DNA from: Edaphobacter lichenicola
Lineage (GTDB): Bacteria > Acidobacteriota > Terriglobia > Terriglobales > Acidobacteriaceae
NCBI RefSeq assembly: GCF_025264645.1
Contig: NZ_CP073696.1
Span: forward strand, 4,216,001 to 4,280,000
Direction: 5' to 3'
DNA: 64,000 bases
Part shown: one piece after another, positions 17,361 through 26,103 of the stretch
How positions within the stretch are numbered: position 1 is the stretch's first letter
How the letters are laid out: every line of letters starts with the position of its first letter
Translations under genes and position numbers: made by a program
Notes under the pieces: model-generated
Told to the model about the DNA's origin: nothing
Database searches by the model: none
Seen by the model: only the letters and a program-made list of their open reading frames with translations

Positions 17361-20324
17361 TTAGAAGGTCGTGCTGACCGTCAACCGGAACGTCTTCCTC
17401 GGCTCACGCAGAATGTAGTCAGCCCCATAGAACTGCAACGCCTGCTGATAGCTGAACTGTCCGGCCCCTGTGTCTGGGAAGTAGCTCTGGAAGGTATTGC
17501 CCGGCCCAGTGTTCGGCACCGCGAGCTTCTGCGGAATGTCTTTGTAGAGCCGCAGCGGGTTGTACGCATAGTAGATCCGGAAGGGAGCGTTGACGATCGG
17601 CAGGATCACCTGCAGCTCCGCGCCGTTCGACATACGCGGTACAAAGTTGGTTCCCGGCACGATCGCCAGCAGGTCGGGGAACTTGACCGCGGTGCCGCCG
17701 AAGCAGGCGCCATTGACGATCGTCGGGCAACCGTACTGCGCTCCGTTGAGCAGCGACTGTCCGGCCGTGCTCTGACGCAACTGGCCGTGCTGAGCGTCGA
17801 AGACCATTCCGAAGTCGGTGAAGAAGGCAAAGGTCACCTGGTTCACGATTGGAATTCGGTATTCCAGGTTGCTCGTCAGCGCCGTATCTCCGCCGATCGA
17901 TACGATGCGGTAGATTGGCAGCGGAATCTGGATTGGTCCCAACGGCGGGTTGGTCGGATCGCGTGGCACCGACGTCCCATCGGGGTTGGTCAGGATGAAC
18001 TGCACCTTGTTCGGAATAAAGGTGTAGGGCGAAAGCGACCGAGGATCGAACCCGCGGATGTCGGATTCGCCACCCTCGTAGAGACGGTGTGTCGGCGGAG
18101 CGACCTCGCCACCAAAGCCCGACGTATGCGCGAGCTGAATGCGATAGCCCAACACATTGTGCCCGTCGCCGCTGACCTTCAACCCCTTCATCGGGTAGAA
18201 CTGACGATAGCTGGCAATCGGCGAGATGTACTTCACATTTCCGCCCACGCCCGCAACCTGCATTGAGACGTTGAAGTCCTTGCCTCGGTGCGGACCGACT
18301 GCTCGATCGAGACTCGAGAACGTGAAGCTCGGCGTCACCACCGAGGTGATGATACCCGTCAGCTGATTCTGTCCCGCGACACCTGACCGGAAGGCCAGCG
18401 ACTGGAAGACATTGGTCGTATTTTGATTGAAGGTCGTGACCGAAGAACGCGACAGCGAGTACGACAGACCGATGCGAGTCACGCCGGAGCGTGAGAACAG
18501 ATGGCGCAGCGGCTCGCTGGCCGATATCGTCAAGCCGGTCGTCGACTGGTTATAGTTCGTCAGCAGCGACTGCTGCGCGGTCGTCAGATTTCCCGGCGCT
18601 GCGCCGGTTGGCGACTGGCTCTTGGAAGGATTGAAGTCGTACTTGCTGGCAAACACCTGCGCGCCCAGCGAGATTGGTTTATCCCGCAGATACGGCTCCG
18701 TAAACCCGAAGCTCAGATTGCGTGACAGGTCTCCGATATTTGCTACGACTGACAGAGTCTCGCCCAATCCGAGGAAGTTGTTGGTCTCGTAGTTCAACCC
18801 GACAAATGTTCCCGAAAGTCCGCTGATACCGCCATTCAGGCCGATCGAGTTCTTGCCCTTTTCCTTTAGCTTCAGCAACAGGTCAACGGTTCCGTCGTCG
18901 GTGTTCTGTCGGCTCTCCGAGTCCTGGTCTGCTTTGAGCACCTCAAAGTAGTTCAACTGATTCAGCCGCAGAATGGAGAGCTCCCAAAGCCGGCTGTTGT
19001 AGACCTGGCCTTCTTCGAGCAGCAACTCACGGCGAATTACCTTGTCGCGCGTAATCGTATTGCCCGTAAACTCGATCCGCGACACATAGAACGGCTTACC
19101 CTCGTCGATATCGATGTCGAGATAGATCAGCTTCTTCGCTTCATCGATCCTTGGAACGGGAGTTCCGACAAAGTTGATATAGCCAAGCTCGCCGTAAGCC
19201 TTACGCAACTGGTCGAGCCCCTTGCCGAACATGGTCGCGTTGAAGTACTCGCCGTCCTTCTGCGCAAACTGTGCCCGCAGAACCTTCACGTTGGGAACGT
19301 GCGTGTTGCCCTTGAAGGTGATGCCGCCCAGCTTATAGCGGTCTCCCTCCTCCACCGGCATCAAGATGTCGATCCGTTTGCCCTTGGATGGGTGCAACGT
19401 AAGCCAGTTCACACCGCCCGCATCGCGCACGTGCGTCGTCGGCTCGCTGGTGAGTGCCTTGAAGTAACCACGGTCGCGATAGGCCTGGCGTACGCGCTCG
19501 GTGTCTTCATCCAGCTTGCTCGCGTCGAAGGTCCGCGCGAACAGGTTTTCGAGGATGATTGAGTGCGGTATTCCGATCGGACGCAGATTCTTCATCGCCC
19601 CGCGCAACGTGCGATCGTTCAGGCTCTTGTTTCCGTCAAACGCGATCTTGCCGACCTTGACGGTCGGGCCTTCCTTGATATTGAAGGTGATCGCGACAGC
19701 CGCCGGAGGAATGGTCTTGACCTCGGTTTTGATCGTGGCGAACTGATGTCCGTGCTCGGCCAGCAGGTCTCTCAGAACCACCTCGGCCCGTTTGATCTTG
19801 GTTGGGTCGTACTGGCTCTCCACGGAAAGCGAGACCTTCGCCTTCTTGAAGCGGTCTACGATATCAGACTGCGTAACCGAGCCGAGACCCTTATAGTTGA
19901 TCTCCCGGATGGTCGGCTTTTCTTTCACATAGATGATGAGCTGGACGCACTTCGGGGAGTCCACCCGCTCGATGCGAACGTCGTCAAAATATCCCGTGTT
20001 CCAGAGAGAGTTGAAGTCCCGCTCGACCACCAGAGGGTCATATAGATCGTTCTGGCGGCTGTATAGCCGGGCCAGCACCGACTCCTTCGGGATGCGCCGA
20101 TTACCGATCACCTGTGGCTGGCAAAGCGTCTCGACTCCCTGAGACGACGCGGGTCGCGAAGCATTTGGAGACACCTGGGCAGGCAACATGGCTGCGGTAA
20201 CCACCGCAAACGCAAAGATGTACGCAGCATAGGCGATGCGGGAGCGTCGGGAGCGCGTGCACACAGGCCTGGTCTTACTTTTCAGGGAGCTTCCGCTCTC
20301 TCGATTCACGGTAAAGATACGCAC
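17361..20324 (-). CDS. bamA: Outer-membrane protein assembly factor BamA
   Basis: 987 residues, GTG start. A long basic n-region and hydrophobic core (about 30-50, MLPAQ) precede five POTRA-like repeats (about 65-440: IGNRRIPKESVLARLYSRQNDLYD, IREINYKGLG, VGKIAFDGNKSLNDRTLRGAM, GGITFKGNTHVPNVKVL, YVSRIEFTGNTITRDKVIRREL). A 16-strand barrel follows, with GGESDIRGFDPRSLSP, the lid-lock VRGF/Y motif. The last residue is Phe, as in beta-barrel sorting signals. BamA folds and inserts outer-membrane beta-barrels, including LptD encoded nearby. Confidence 0.95.
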   Translation of the reverse strand: MRIFTVNRESGSSLKSKTRPVCTRSRRSRIAYAAYIFAFAVVTAAMLPAQVSPNASRPASSQGVETLCQPQVIGNRRIPKESVLARLYSRQNDLYDPLVVERDFNSLWNTGYFDDVRIERVDSPKCVQLIIYVKEKPTIREINYKGLGSVTQSDIVDRFKKAKVSLSVESQYDPTKIKRAEVVLRDLLAEHGHQFATIKTEVKTIPPAAVAITFNIKEGPTVKVGKIAFDGNKSLNDRTLRGAMKNLRPIGIPHSIILENLFARTFDASKLDEDTERVRQAYRDRGYFKALTSEPTTHVRDAGGVNWLTLHPSKGKRIDILMPVEEGDRYKLGGITFKGNTHVPNVKVLRAQFAQKDGEYFNATMFGKGLDQLRKAYGELGYINFVGTPVPRIDEAKKLIYLDIDIDEGKPFYVSRIEFTGNTITRDKVIRRELLLEEGQVYNSRLWELSILRLNQLNYFEVLKADQDSESRQNTDDGTVDLLLKLKEKGKNSIGLNGGISGLSGTFVGLNYETNNFLGLGETLSVVANIGDLSRNLSFGFTEPYLRDKPISLGAQVFASKYDFNPSKSQSPTGAAPGNLTTAQQSLLTNYNQSTTGLTISASEPLRHLFSRSGVTRIGLSYSLSRSSVTTFNQNTTNVFQSLAFRSGVAGQNQLTGIITSVVTPSFTFSSLDRAVGPHRGKDFNVSMQVAGVGGNVKYISPIASYRQFYPMKGLKVSGDGHNVLGYRIQLAHTSGFGGEVAPPTHRLYEGGESDIRGFDPRSLSPYTFIPNKVQFILTNPDGTSVPRDPTNPPLGPIQIPLPIYRIVSIGGDTALTSNLEYRIPIVNQVTFAFFTDFGMVFDAQHGQLRQSTAGQSLLNGAQYGCPTIVNGACFGGTAVKFPDLLAIVPGTNFVPRMSNGAELQVILPIVNAPFRIYYAYNPLRLYKDIPQKLAVPNTGPGNTFQSYFPDTGAGQFSYQQALQFYGADYILREPRKTFRLTVSTTF

Positions 20325-20509
20325 ACCCTCACTGCTCTAAAATGACGCTCGCCAGCACAGTCAGCGAAGTCCTGATTATATGGGAGCGGCCAGCGGTTAG
20401 CGAGTTCGCCCCTTGATTCAGGTCAGATCCGCCACGATCCAACCCGCCTGAATTCAGCTAATATTTCATCTTTGACGAAGCGAACGGCACAAAGGCTTGC
20501 CTGCCGCAA

Positions 20510-20695
20510 CTAACTTTCCAGCTCCGCCATAATCGTAAACTCCCGAGCCGATCCGTCCCAACGCACCGTTAGCACATTAGGCTGGCAGCATACCTGGCAG
20601 TCCTCGACGTACTGCTGTTTTGACCCGCCGGACTCATCGACCGTAGTTTCAATCCACTCCCCGCACCCGGCGCACTGAAACCCTGCCGCGAACAT
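20510..20695 (-). CDS. CPXCG-motif cysteine-rich small protein
   Basis: 61 residues with a CAGCGEW pair near residues 8-11 and a CQVCCQPN pair near 33-37, consistent with a four-Cys zinc knuckle as in the CPXCG-motif cysteine-rich family (function unknown). The sequence between them (TTVDESGGSKQQYVEDC) and the C-terminal VRWDGSAREFTI match my memory of the family. It starts 2 nt after the stop of the upstream membrane-protein gene and is probably co-translated. Confidence 0.8.
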   Translation of the reverse strand: MFAAGFQCAGCGEWIETTVDESGGSKQQYVEDCQVCCQPNVLTVRWDGSAREFTIMAELES

Positions 20696-20697
20696 GT

Positions 20698-21432
20698 TTA
20701 TTCTTCTCCGCTGATCTCTTTTGTCACTTTACCCGCTGCATTCATGAACCGGAGCACTGGCTCTCCGTCCGCCTTCACCGTCAAAACCGCACGCACGCGG
20801 CCGGCAGCATCACTCAGACTCATCCCCACCGAATCGTCCTTCTGTCGGCCAAAAAATCCGCGCTCCGCCCCCTGGGGATAGCTTTCGTTCAGCTTCGCCC
20901 ACGCAGCCGACCGCGCCTCGCCTTGTGGCATCGCCTTCACATGTTCTACAGCAGCCACATACTCTGGCGTGATTGGAAAGCTTGCGACATCATTCACCAT
21001 GACTCCGGACGTGCGCTTTCCTCCGTCGAGGCTTGCCCCAAGCACGAGTGTCTGATCCTGATCGTATTGATCGAAGCTGAGATGGCTGAAGCTTGACGGT
21101 CCCGCTCCGGCTTCTTTGTGGCCACCGTAGATGAGGCCACCATCCTCTGTCCCCTCATCGTTCACAAAGAGCATTCCAGCCGAGTCGCCGCGGTCGGGCC
21201 TCTGAATCTGTTTTCCGTGGAGATAGAGTCCGGGGAACTCGGCCTTATCGGACACAATGAGCCGAATCGTTCCATCGGGCTCGACAACATTGATCCGGCG
21301 CACCGTGATCTGGTCGTAAGTTGCACTCCACCATGGCCGCGCAAACCCCGCCAACACTGTTACCGCAAAGATAAGCGTCAGACAGCCTGAATAGATCGCC
21401 AGAAAACGGCGACTGGAAAAAAATCCAACCAT
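20698..21432 (-). CDS. Hypothetical single-pass membrane protein
   Basis: 244 residues. One N-terminal membrane helix (about 12-32, YSGCLTLIFAVTVLAGFA) is followed by an extracytoplasmic domain rich in beta-strand (ITVRRINVVEPDGTIRLIVSDKAEFPGLYLHGKQIQRP ... GMLFVNDEGTEDGGLIYGG) and a closing SDAAGRVRAVLTVKADGEPVLRFMNAAGK repeat-like segment. I have seen similar uncharacterised proteins in Acidobacteria but know no function. Two copies of GAGGTGAG precede the ATG, 14 bp apart. Confidence 0.7.
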   Translation of the reverse strand: MVGFFSSRRFLAIYSGCLTLIFAVTVLAGFARPWWSATYDQITVRRINVVEPDGTIRLIVSDKAEFPGLYLHGKQIQRPDRGDSAGMLFVNDEGTEDGGLIYGGHKEAGAGPSSFSHLSFDQYDQDQTLVLGASLDGGKRTSGVMVNDVASFPITPEYVAAVEHVKAMPQGEARSAAWAKLNESYPQGAERGFFGRQKDDSVGMSLSDAAGRVRAVLTVKADGEPVLRFMNAAGKVTKEISGEE

Positions 21433-21599
21433 GTCCTCACCTCAAAGTTCTCACCTCAAAAAACTGAGCAATCAAACATAGCGTAACCGCTTGGCCGCTT
21501 ACCGTACTTCTTCATCCAGTTGGTGATCACAACGGATCTTAACGGCAGAACGGTGCCGCGACAGGAAACTCAATCAATCCAGGGCTTCAGCCGGAGATT

Positions 21600-22187
21600 T
21601 TAGGCGAGACTCATCTTTTCGACAGCCACTTCGGAGGTGAGAACGCCGAGTTCGCTGGTGTAGGACAAACTTACCGTTTGATAGCTCTTCGATTTGAGGT
21701 CGTAGACCTCGCACGCGTCGAAGGGCCGGGAGTAGATGTGAAGTGTGACCGCTCGGGAGGCGAAGGCAGGCGGATTGACCAAAAGATGAATTGGCTCGCC
21801 GGAATCAACCTCGGCGGGATGGTCGGAGTCGATAATGTAGCGGTCCGTAGGGGTGAGTTCACAGAAACGCGTCGCGGTGTCGTGATGGACGACGTGGTAG
21901 TTCTGCACTTGTACCTTGCCAAGAGCGACACCCATCCAGCAGCGCTGATTCGTGTGGTTGTGAATCCTGCTCTTCTGCCCGATCTCCCAGCAGAGAGCCA
22001 TGAGATCGAAGAGCGGCGTGTGAAGGATGAGATTTCGAGTGTAGTGCTCGGCGTTGAAGTAGAGATAGGGATCGAGGCTGGCAATCGAGACGGGATTGTC
22101 GCGCATGTACTCGAGAACTGCGCTATCGGTAAACTGCTCCTCCGGGATTTCGCTAAGCCCGGTGGCGAAAGCGCTGATATCGATCAT
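21600..22187 (-). CDS. Cysteine dioxygenase-type cupin
   Basis: 195 residues from the ATG at 22187, which has GGAG 9 nt upstream; an in-frame TTG adds 8 residues. The iron facial triad is visible: H76 and H78 in RIHNHTNQR and H134 in PIHLL. It also keeps C83 (five residues after the second His) and Y152 in LHIYSRPFDAC, the positions that form the Cys-Tyr crosslink in mammalian cysteine dioxygenase. The enzyme would oxidise cysteine, or a related thiol, to the sulfinate with O2. No sulfur-metabolism genes adjoin it. Confidence 0.85.
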   Translation of the reverse strand: MIDISAFATGLSEIPEEQFTDSAVLEYMRDNPVSIASLDPYLYFNAEHYTRNLILHTPLFDLMALCWEIGQKSRIHNHTNQRCWMGVALGKVQVQNYHVVHHDTATRFCELTPTDRYIIDSDHPAEVDSGEPIHLLVNPPAFASRAVTLHIYSRPFDACEVYDLKSKSYQTVSLSYTSELGVLTSEVAVEKMSLA

Positions 22188-22308
22188 GGAATCCAACTCC
22201 TGTAGTGCCAATCTGAATTGTTGCTTGTTGTGCAGGGAGAGTCAAGAGAGTCGCAAATAAGCCATTCGCGCCGCTATTGCGCTGATCTTATCCAGACTCG
22301 GCAGTACG

Positions 22309-24495
22309 TTACCGAACTTCAGCGTGGCCCTTCCGCACTTCAACCAGCGTCGAATAAAACGTAGCGCCACCCCCAATATCGGTCAGCGTCTCCGACGTCA
22401 GCGCGTTTACATTCACACCATCGGCAGAGAGCTTGTTCCAATCCAGCCGCGCCGCCACGACACCTGCGGAGACCTGCGCATTCACCAGCGCCCGCAGCGT
22501 AATGCTCCCCCGGCCGTTGAACACTTCAACCGCATCGCCGGTGGAGATCTTTCGCAAAGCTGCGTCCGTTGCGTGCATCTCCAACACGCCCGCCGTCCGC
22601 GCCTCCATCCGCTGATGCAGCGGAATATTCGCAAAGGTCGAGTTCATATAGTTGTCGGCCTTGCGCGGCAAAAACTCCAACGGGTATGCTCCCTTCGCCG
22701 CATGCGCCCGCGACTCCGTTGGTGCAGAAAAGACTGGCACCGGCGTCAGCTCACCACGTCCACTCTTTGTCCTGAACCACTCTGCCGTGCTGAACGGAAG
22801 CACTTCGCCATTTGCATTGACCGGCATCTGCAACGGGACATGACCATCTCGCTCAAGCCGTTCTCGCGTAATCCCCGCAAGCCACGGGTCCGTCGTATCG
22901 AGCGCCTGATCGATCATCGCGTCCTCGCGATCGTCAAAGCAAGCCTCTTCAAAACCCATCCGGCGTCCCAGCTCACCAAACATCGCGACGTTGCTCCGAG
23001 CCTCGCCTAACGGCGCAATTGCCCGGCTATTCACCTGCACAAACAGATGCCCGTAGGCACCCTGCACATCCTTCACCTCAAGAAACGTCGGCGCGGGCAA
23101 CACCACATCTGCGTAGTCGGTCGTGTCAGTAAAGAACTGCTCATGCACCACCGTGAAGAGATCCTCCCGGAGCATTCCTTGCAATACGTCGTTCTGATTC
23201 GGAGCCACGGCCGCAGGATTTGAGTTGTACACAAACAGCGCCTTCACTCGCGGGCCGTCTTTTGCATCCCCGCCGAGTGACGTCAACGCCTGCCCCAGCT
23301 GGCTCATATTCACCACTCGCGACGCGCGTCCGAGCGGACTCGCCAACATCAGCTCCGGCATCTGCAGTGCATCTTCGTTGAACTTAAACGAGCCCGACGT
23401 TGAGAGCTGCAGGCCGCCACCTTTGTACTTCCACGCGCCGGTCAACAACGGCAGCATGCACACCGCTCTCGCCGCCGTCCCGCCGTTCTCGCTCCGCTGA
23501 ATTCCATAGTTCAACCGAATCACAGCCGGACCAACCGAGTTCTTACGCCCCGCCGCAGCATAGGCTCGCGCCAACCGAACGATCGCCCCCGGCTCGATTC
23601 CTGTCGCCTTCGCGACATTTTCCGGCGAATACTCAGGCCGCAACGCGTGCGCCCTCAGCTCCTCAAAACCAGTCGTACACGCGGCGATGTACTCGCGATC
23701 CTCCAAGCCCATGCTCAGAATCACATGCATCAAGCCCAGCGCAAGCGCAGCATCGGTTCCAGGATTAATCGATAGATGTTCATCGGCCAGCGCAGCCGTC
23801 CGCGTCTTATACGGATCGATCACTACCAATTTCGCACCGCGCCGTCTTGCCTCTTCGATGAAGGGCCACAGGTGGATATTATTTCCGTGGATGTTTGCAC
23901 CCCACGCGATCACGAGTCCAGCATGGGCAAAGTCCTGCGGTGTCGTGCCTAGCTTCACCCCATACACATTCTTCAGCGCGACTCCACCTGCCTCGGCACA
24001 AATCGTCCGCGCCAACTGCGAGGCGCCAAGCCGATGAAAGAACCTACGGTCCATCGACCCGTACCCTAACTGACCAATCGTCCCCGCATAGCTGTAGGGC
24101 AGCACACTCTCGGGTCCAAACTCCGCACTGATCTTCGTCAGCCGCGCCGCAATCTCATCGAGCGCTTCATCCCACGAGATGCGCTCAAATGCGTCAGCTT
24201 CGCGACCACGCACTCCGCCATAACCAGCGGGTCCCTTGCGCACACCCTTTTTTCTTCGCATCGGATACAGCAGACGATCCGGCGAATACACCCGTTCCAG
24301 GTACTTCGCCACCTTGCCGCACAAAAATCCACGCGTCACAGGATGCGACGGATCACCCTGCACCTTCACCGCCCGGCCCGTGAGCTGATCCACCGTCACC
24401 AGCACTCCGCACGAGTCCGGGCAGTCATGCGAACAAACCGCATGCACAACCTTCGTCGCGTCCAAACGCGCCACTTCGGTGGAATTTGTCTCCAT
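22309..24495 (-). CDS. Molybdopterin oxidoreductase (formate dehydrogenase/BisC-like)
   Basis: 728 residues, the usual size of DMSO-reductase-superfamily catalytic subunits. The N-terminus carries a [4Fe-4S] site, HAVCSHDCPDSCG ... GFLCGK (C21, C25, C29, C59). Motifs of the bis-MGD folds follow: SYAGTIGQLGYGSMDRRF, VIAWGANIHGNNIHLWPFIEEARRRGAKLVVIDP, INPGTDAALALGLMHV. The C-terminal MopB-CT domain includes MHATDAALRKISTGDAVEVFNGRG. No Tat signal, so cytoplasmic. No FeS or membrane subunit is adjacent; substrate unknown. Confidence 0.88.
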   Translation of the reverse strand: METNSTEVARLDATKVVHAVCSHDCPDSCGVLVTVDQLTGRAVKVQGDPSHPVTRGFLCGKVAKYLERVYSPDRLLYPMRRKKGVRKGPAGYGGVRGREADAFERISWDEALDEIAARLTKISAEFGPESVLPYSYAGTIGQLGYGSMDRRFFHRLGASQLARTICAEAGGVALKNVYGVKLGTTPQDFAHAGLVIAWGANIHGNNIHLWPFIEEARRRGAKLVVIDPYKTRTAALADEHLSINPGTDAALALGLMHVILSMGLEDREYIAACTTGFEELRAHALRPEYSPENVAKATGIEPGAIVRLARAYAAAGRKNSVGPAVIRLNYGIQRSENGGTAARAVCMLPLLTGAWKYKGGGLQLSTSGSFKFNEDALQMPELMLASPLGRASRVVNMSQLGQALTSLGGDAKDGPRVKALFVYNSNPAAVAPNQNDVLQGMLREDLFTVVHEQFFTDTTDYADVVLPAPTFLEVKDVQGAYGHLFVQVNSRAIAPLGEARSNVAMFGELGRRMGFEEACFDDREDAMIDQALDTTDPWLAGITRERLERDGHVPLQMPVNANGEVLPFSTAEWFRTKSGRGELTPVPVFSAPTESRAHAAKGAYPLEFLPRKADNYMNSTFANIPLHQRMEARTAGVLEMHATDAALRKISTGDAVEVFNGRGSITLRALVNAQVSAGVVAARLDWNKLSADGVNVNALTSETLTDIGGGATFYSTLVEVRKGHAEVR

Positions 24496-24599
24496 ACTGT
24501 AATTTTAGTGCACTTACACGCGTGCCATGCACGGAAATGCCGTTGTATGCTGCTCGAAGACTGAATTCCATAGCTACGACGAGACCACGCCCCGCCACC

Positions 24600-25217
24600 A
24601 TGTCCCATCAAGTCTCCAGCCCGGCCCGACTCGAAGCCTTCTCAGACGGAGTCATCGCCGTCATCATCACCATCATGGTGCTTGAGCTCAAGGTTCCCCA
24701 TCAGGATGGTATTGCCGGTCTCTACGCTGTGCTTCCTATCTTCGGGGTCTACGCCATCTCCTTTGCTTTCACCGGTATTTACTGGATAAATCACCATCAC
24801 CTTGTCCACCGTACCGAAGAGGCCGACGAACTCATCCTCTATGCCAACCTCTTCTTTCTCTTCTGTCTGTCGCTCCTGCCCTTCTTCACGTCCTATGTCC
24901 TCGAAAAAAAGCTCGACTCCTTTTCGGTTGCCCTCTATATCGGGTCAATGATTGTTACGGGTTTCAGTTTCCTGCTGCTGCGTCTCTCCATCAGCCGTCG
25001 ACTTCGTAGCACAGGCAAACTCGAGGCGCAGGACACATCGGTCCAGCACAAACATTGGCTCTCACTCTTCGTCTACGTTGTCAGCTTGTTTCTCGCGTTT
25101 GCGCACCCACAGGTCGCCCTCGGCCTCTGCGCCTTTGTCACCGTGATCTGGGTCACGCCCACCACAGGCGTCAAGCCTCGCGAGCCGAAAGATAACATGC
25201 ACTTCGACCGCGGCTGA
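24600..25217 (+). CDS. TMEM175-family (DUF1211) potassium channel-like membrane protein
   Basis: 205 residues from ATG 24600; an in-frame upstream extension lacks the family pattern. The first helix carries the signature RLEAFSDGVIAVIITIMVLELK (FSD motif) of TMEM175 channels, followed by about five more helices and the INHHHLVHRT loop. Bacterial TMEM175 proteins are six-helix subunits that assemble into K+-permeable channels. The gene is divergent from the molybdopterin oxidoreductase. Activity is inferred by family. Confidence 0.87.
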   Translation: MSHQVSSPARLEAFSDGVIAVIITIMVLELKVPHQDGIAGLYAVLPIFGVYAISFAFTGIYWINHHHLVHRTEEADELILYANLFFLFCLSLLPFFTSYVLEKKLDSFSVALYIGSMIVTGFSFLLLRLSISRRLRSTGKLEAQDTSVQHKHWLSLFVYVVSLFLAFAHPQVALGLCAFVTVIWVTPTTGVKPREPKDNMHFDRG

Positions 25218-25222
25218 CCGCG

Positions 25223-26002
25223 CTAAAGGGAGCGGATGATGGAGGCGGCGATGCTCTCGACCGGAACGGTTTTGCGCTGCGGAGCATCGCGCGCAGGATC
25301 GTAGTACAGCAGCCGGCCGCAGCTCTCGCAGGTCATCATGGTGTCATCGTTGCTGCGATCGCGGAGGTCGTTCCAGCGCTGCGGACGCACCATCATCTGG
25401 CACGCCATGCACTTTTGATTGAGCGCTTCGGCCACGGCTGTTCCCTTGGCCTTTGCGATGCGATCGTAGGTCGAAAGCGCGGCCTCTCCGATCTCGGCGC
25501 GCTCTGCCTGCCGCTTCTCTTCCACTGCAGCCAGAAGTGTTTTATCGAGCGCGACTGTCTCGCTTGCTCGAATGCGCTCGCGGTCAAGGGCGGCGGTGGC
25601 GTCGGCTACGGCTTCATCAGCAAGTCTTTTCTGTGCCTCGAGTTCTTCGCTGCGTTCCATGCTTTCAATCTCAGCGTCTTCGAGCTTGCCGATCTCTGCC
25701 TGGGCGAAGGCGATCTCATGCTCGAACGCAGTCACCTGCACGGTGGTTGTTGCCAGATCCATATGCTTCCGCGTCCGCTCAATTTTGGCCTTCTGGTCCT
25801 TGACGTCGGACTCCTGACGCCGACGCAGCGCCTCTTCTTTGGCAATCAGATCGAGCACGACGGCACGTTGTCCCTGTGTTGCCTTCGCTTTCGTCTCGAG
25901 TGCAGCTACATGCTTCGGCAACGCAACCATCTCGTCACGCAGCCGTTTGGCTTCAACATCATGAGCCTGCAGCACAATCAACTTCTCAAGGTCCGGATGC
26001 AT
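25223..26002 (-). CDS. C4-type zinc-ribbon coiled-coil protein
   Basis: 259 residues. Residues about 1-190 form a long coiled coil rich in Glu, Lys, Arg and Ala. The C-terminal 60 residues contain the zinc ribbon CMACQMMV ... MTCESCGRLLYYDP (two CxxC pairs). Members of this family (CT398-like, DUF164) are conserved in many bacteria. Suggested links are to flagellar or secretion ATPases or nucleic acid, but no function is firmly known. It lies downstream of an M1 peptidase gene on the same strand (101 bp). Confidence 0.85.
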   Translation of the reverse strand: MHPDLEKLIVLQAHDVEAKRLRDEMVALPKHVAALETKAKATQGQRAVVLDLIAKEEALRRRQESDVKDQKAKIERTRKHMDLATTTVQVTAFEHEIAFAQAEIGKLEDAEIESMERSEELEAQKRLADEAVADATAALDRERIRASETVALDKTLLAAVEEKRQAERAEIGEAALSTYDRIAKAKGTAVAEALNQKCMACQMMVRPQRWNDLRDRSNDDTMMTCESCGRLLYYDPARDAPQRKTVPVESIAASIIRSL

Positions 26003-26103
26003 CTCGTATCTCTCTTTCCACAGCTTTCAACTACCGAAAAAGCGCAACTACAGCGGAAGGTTCGCAGTCTAGCACTACTCCGCACCTGATGTTAAGTATG
26101 CGC

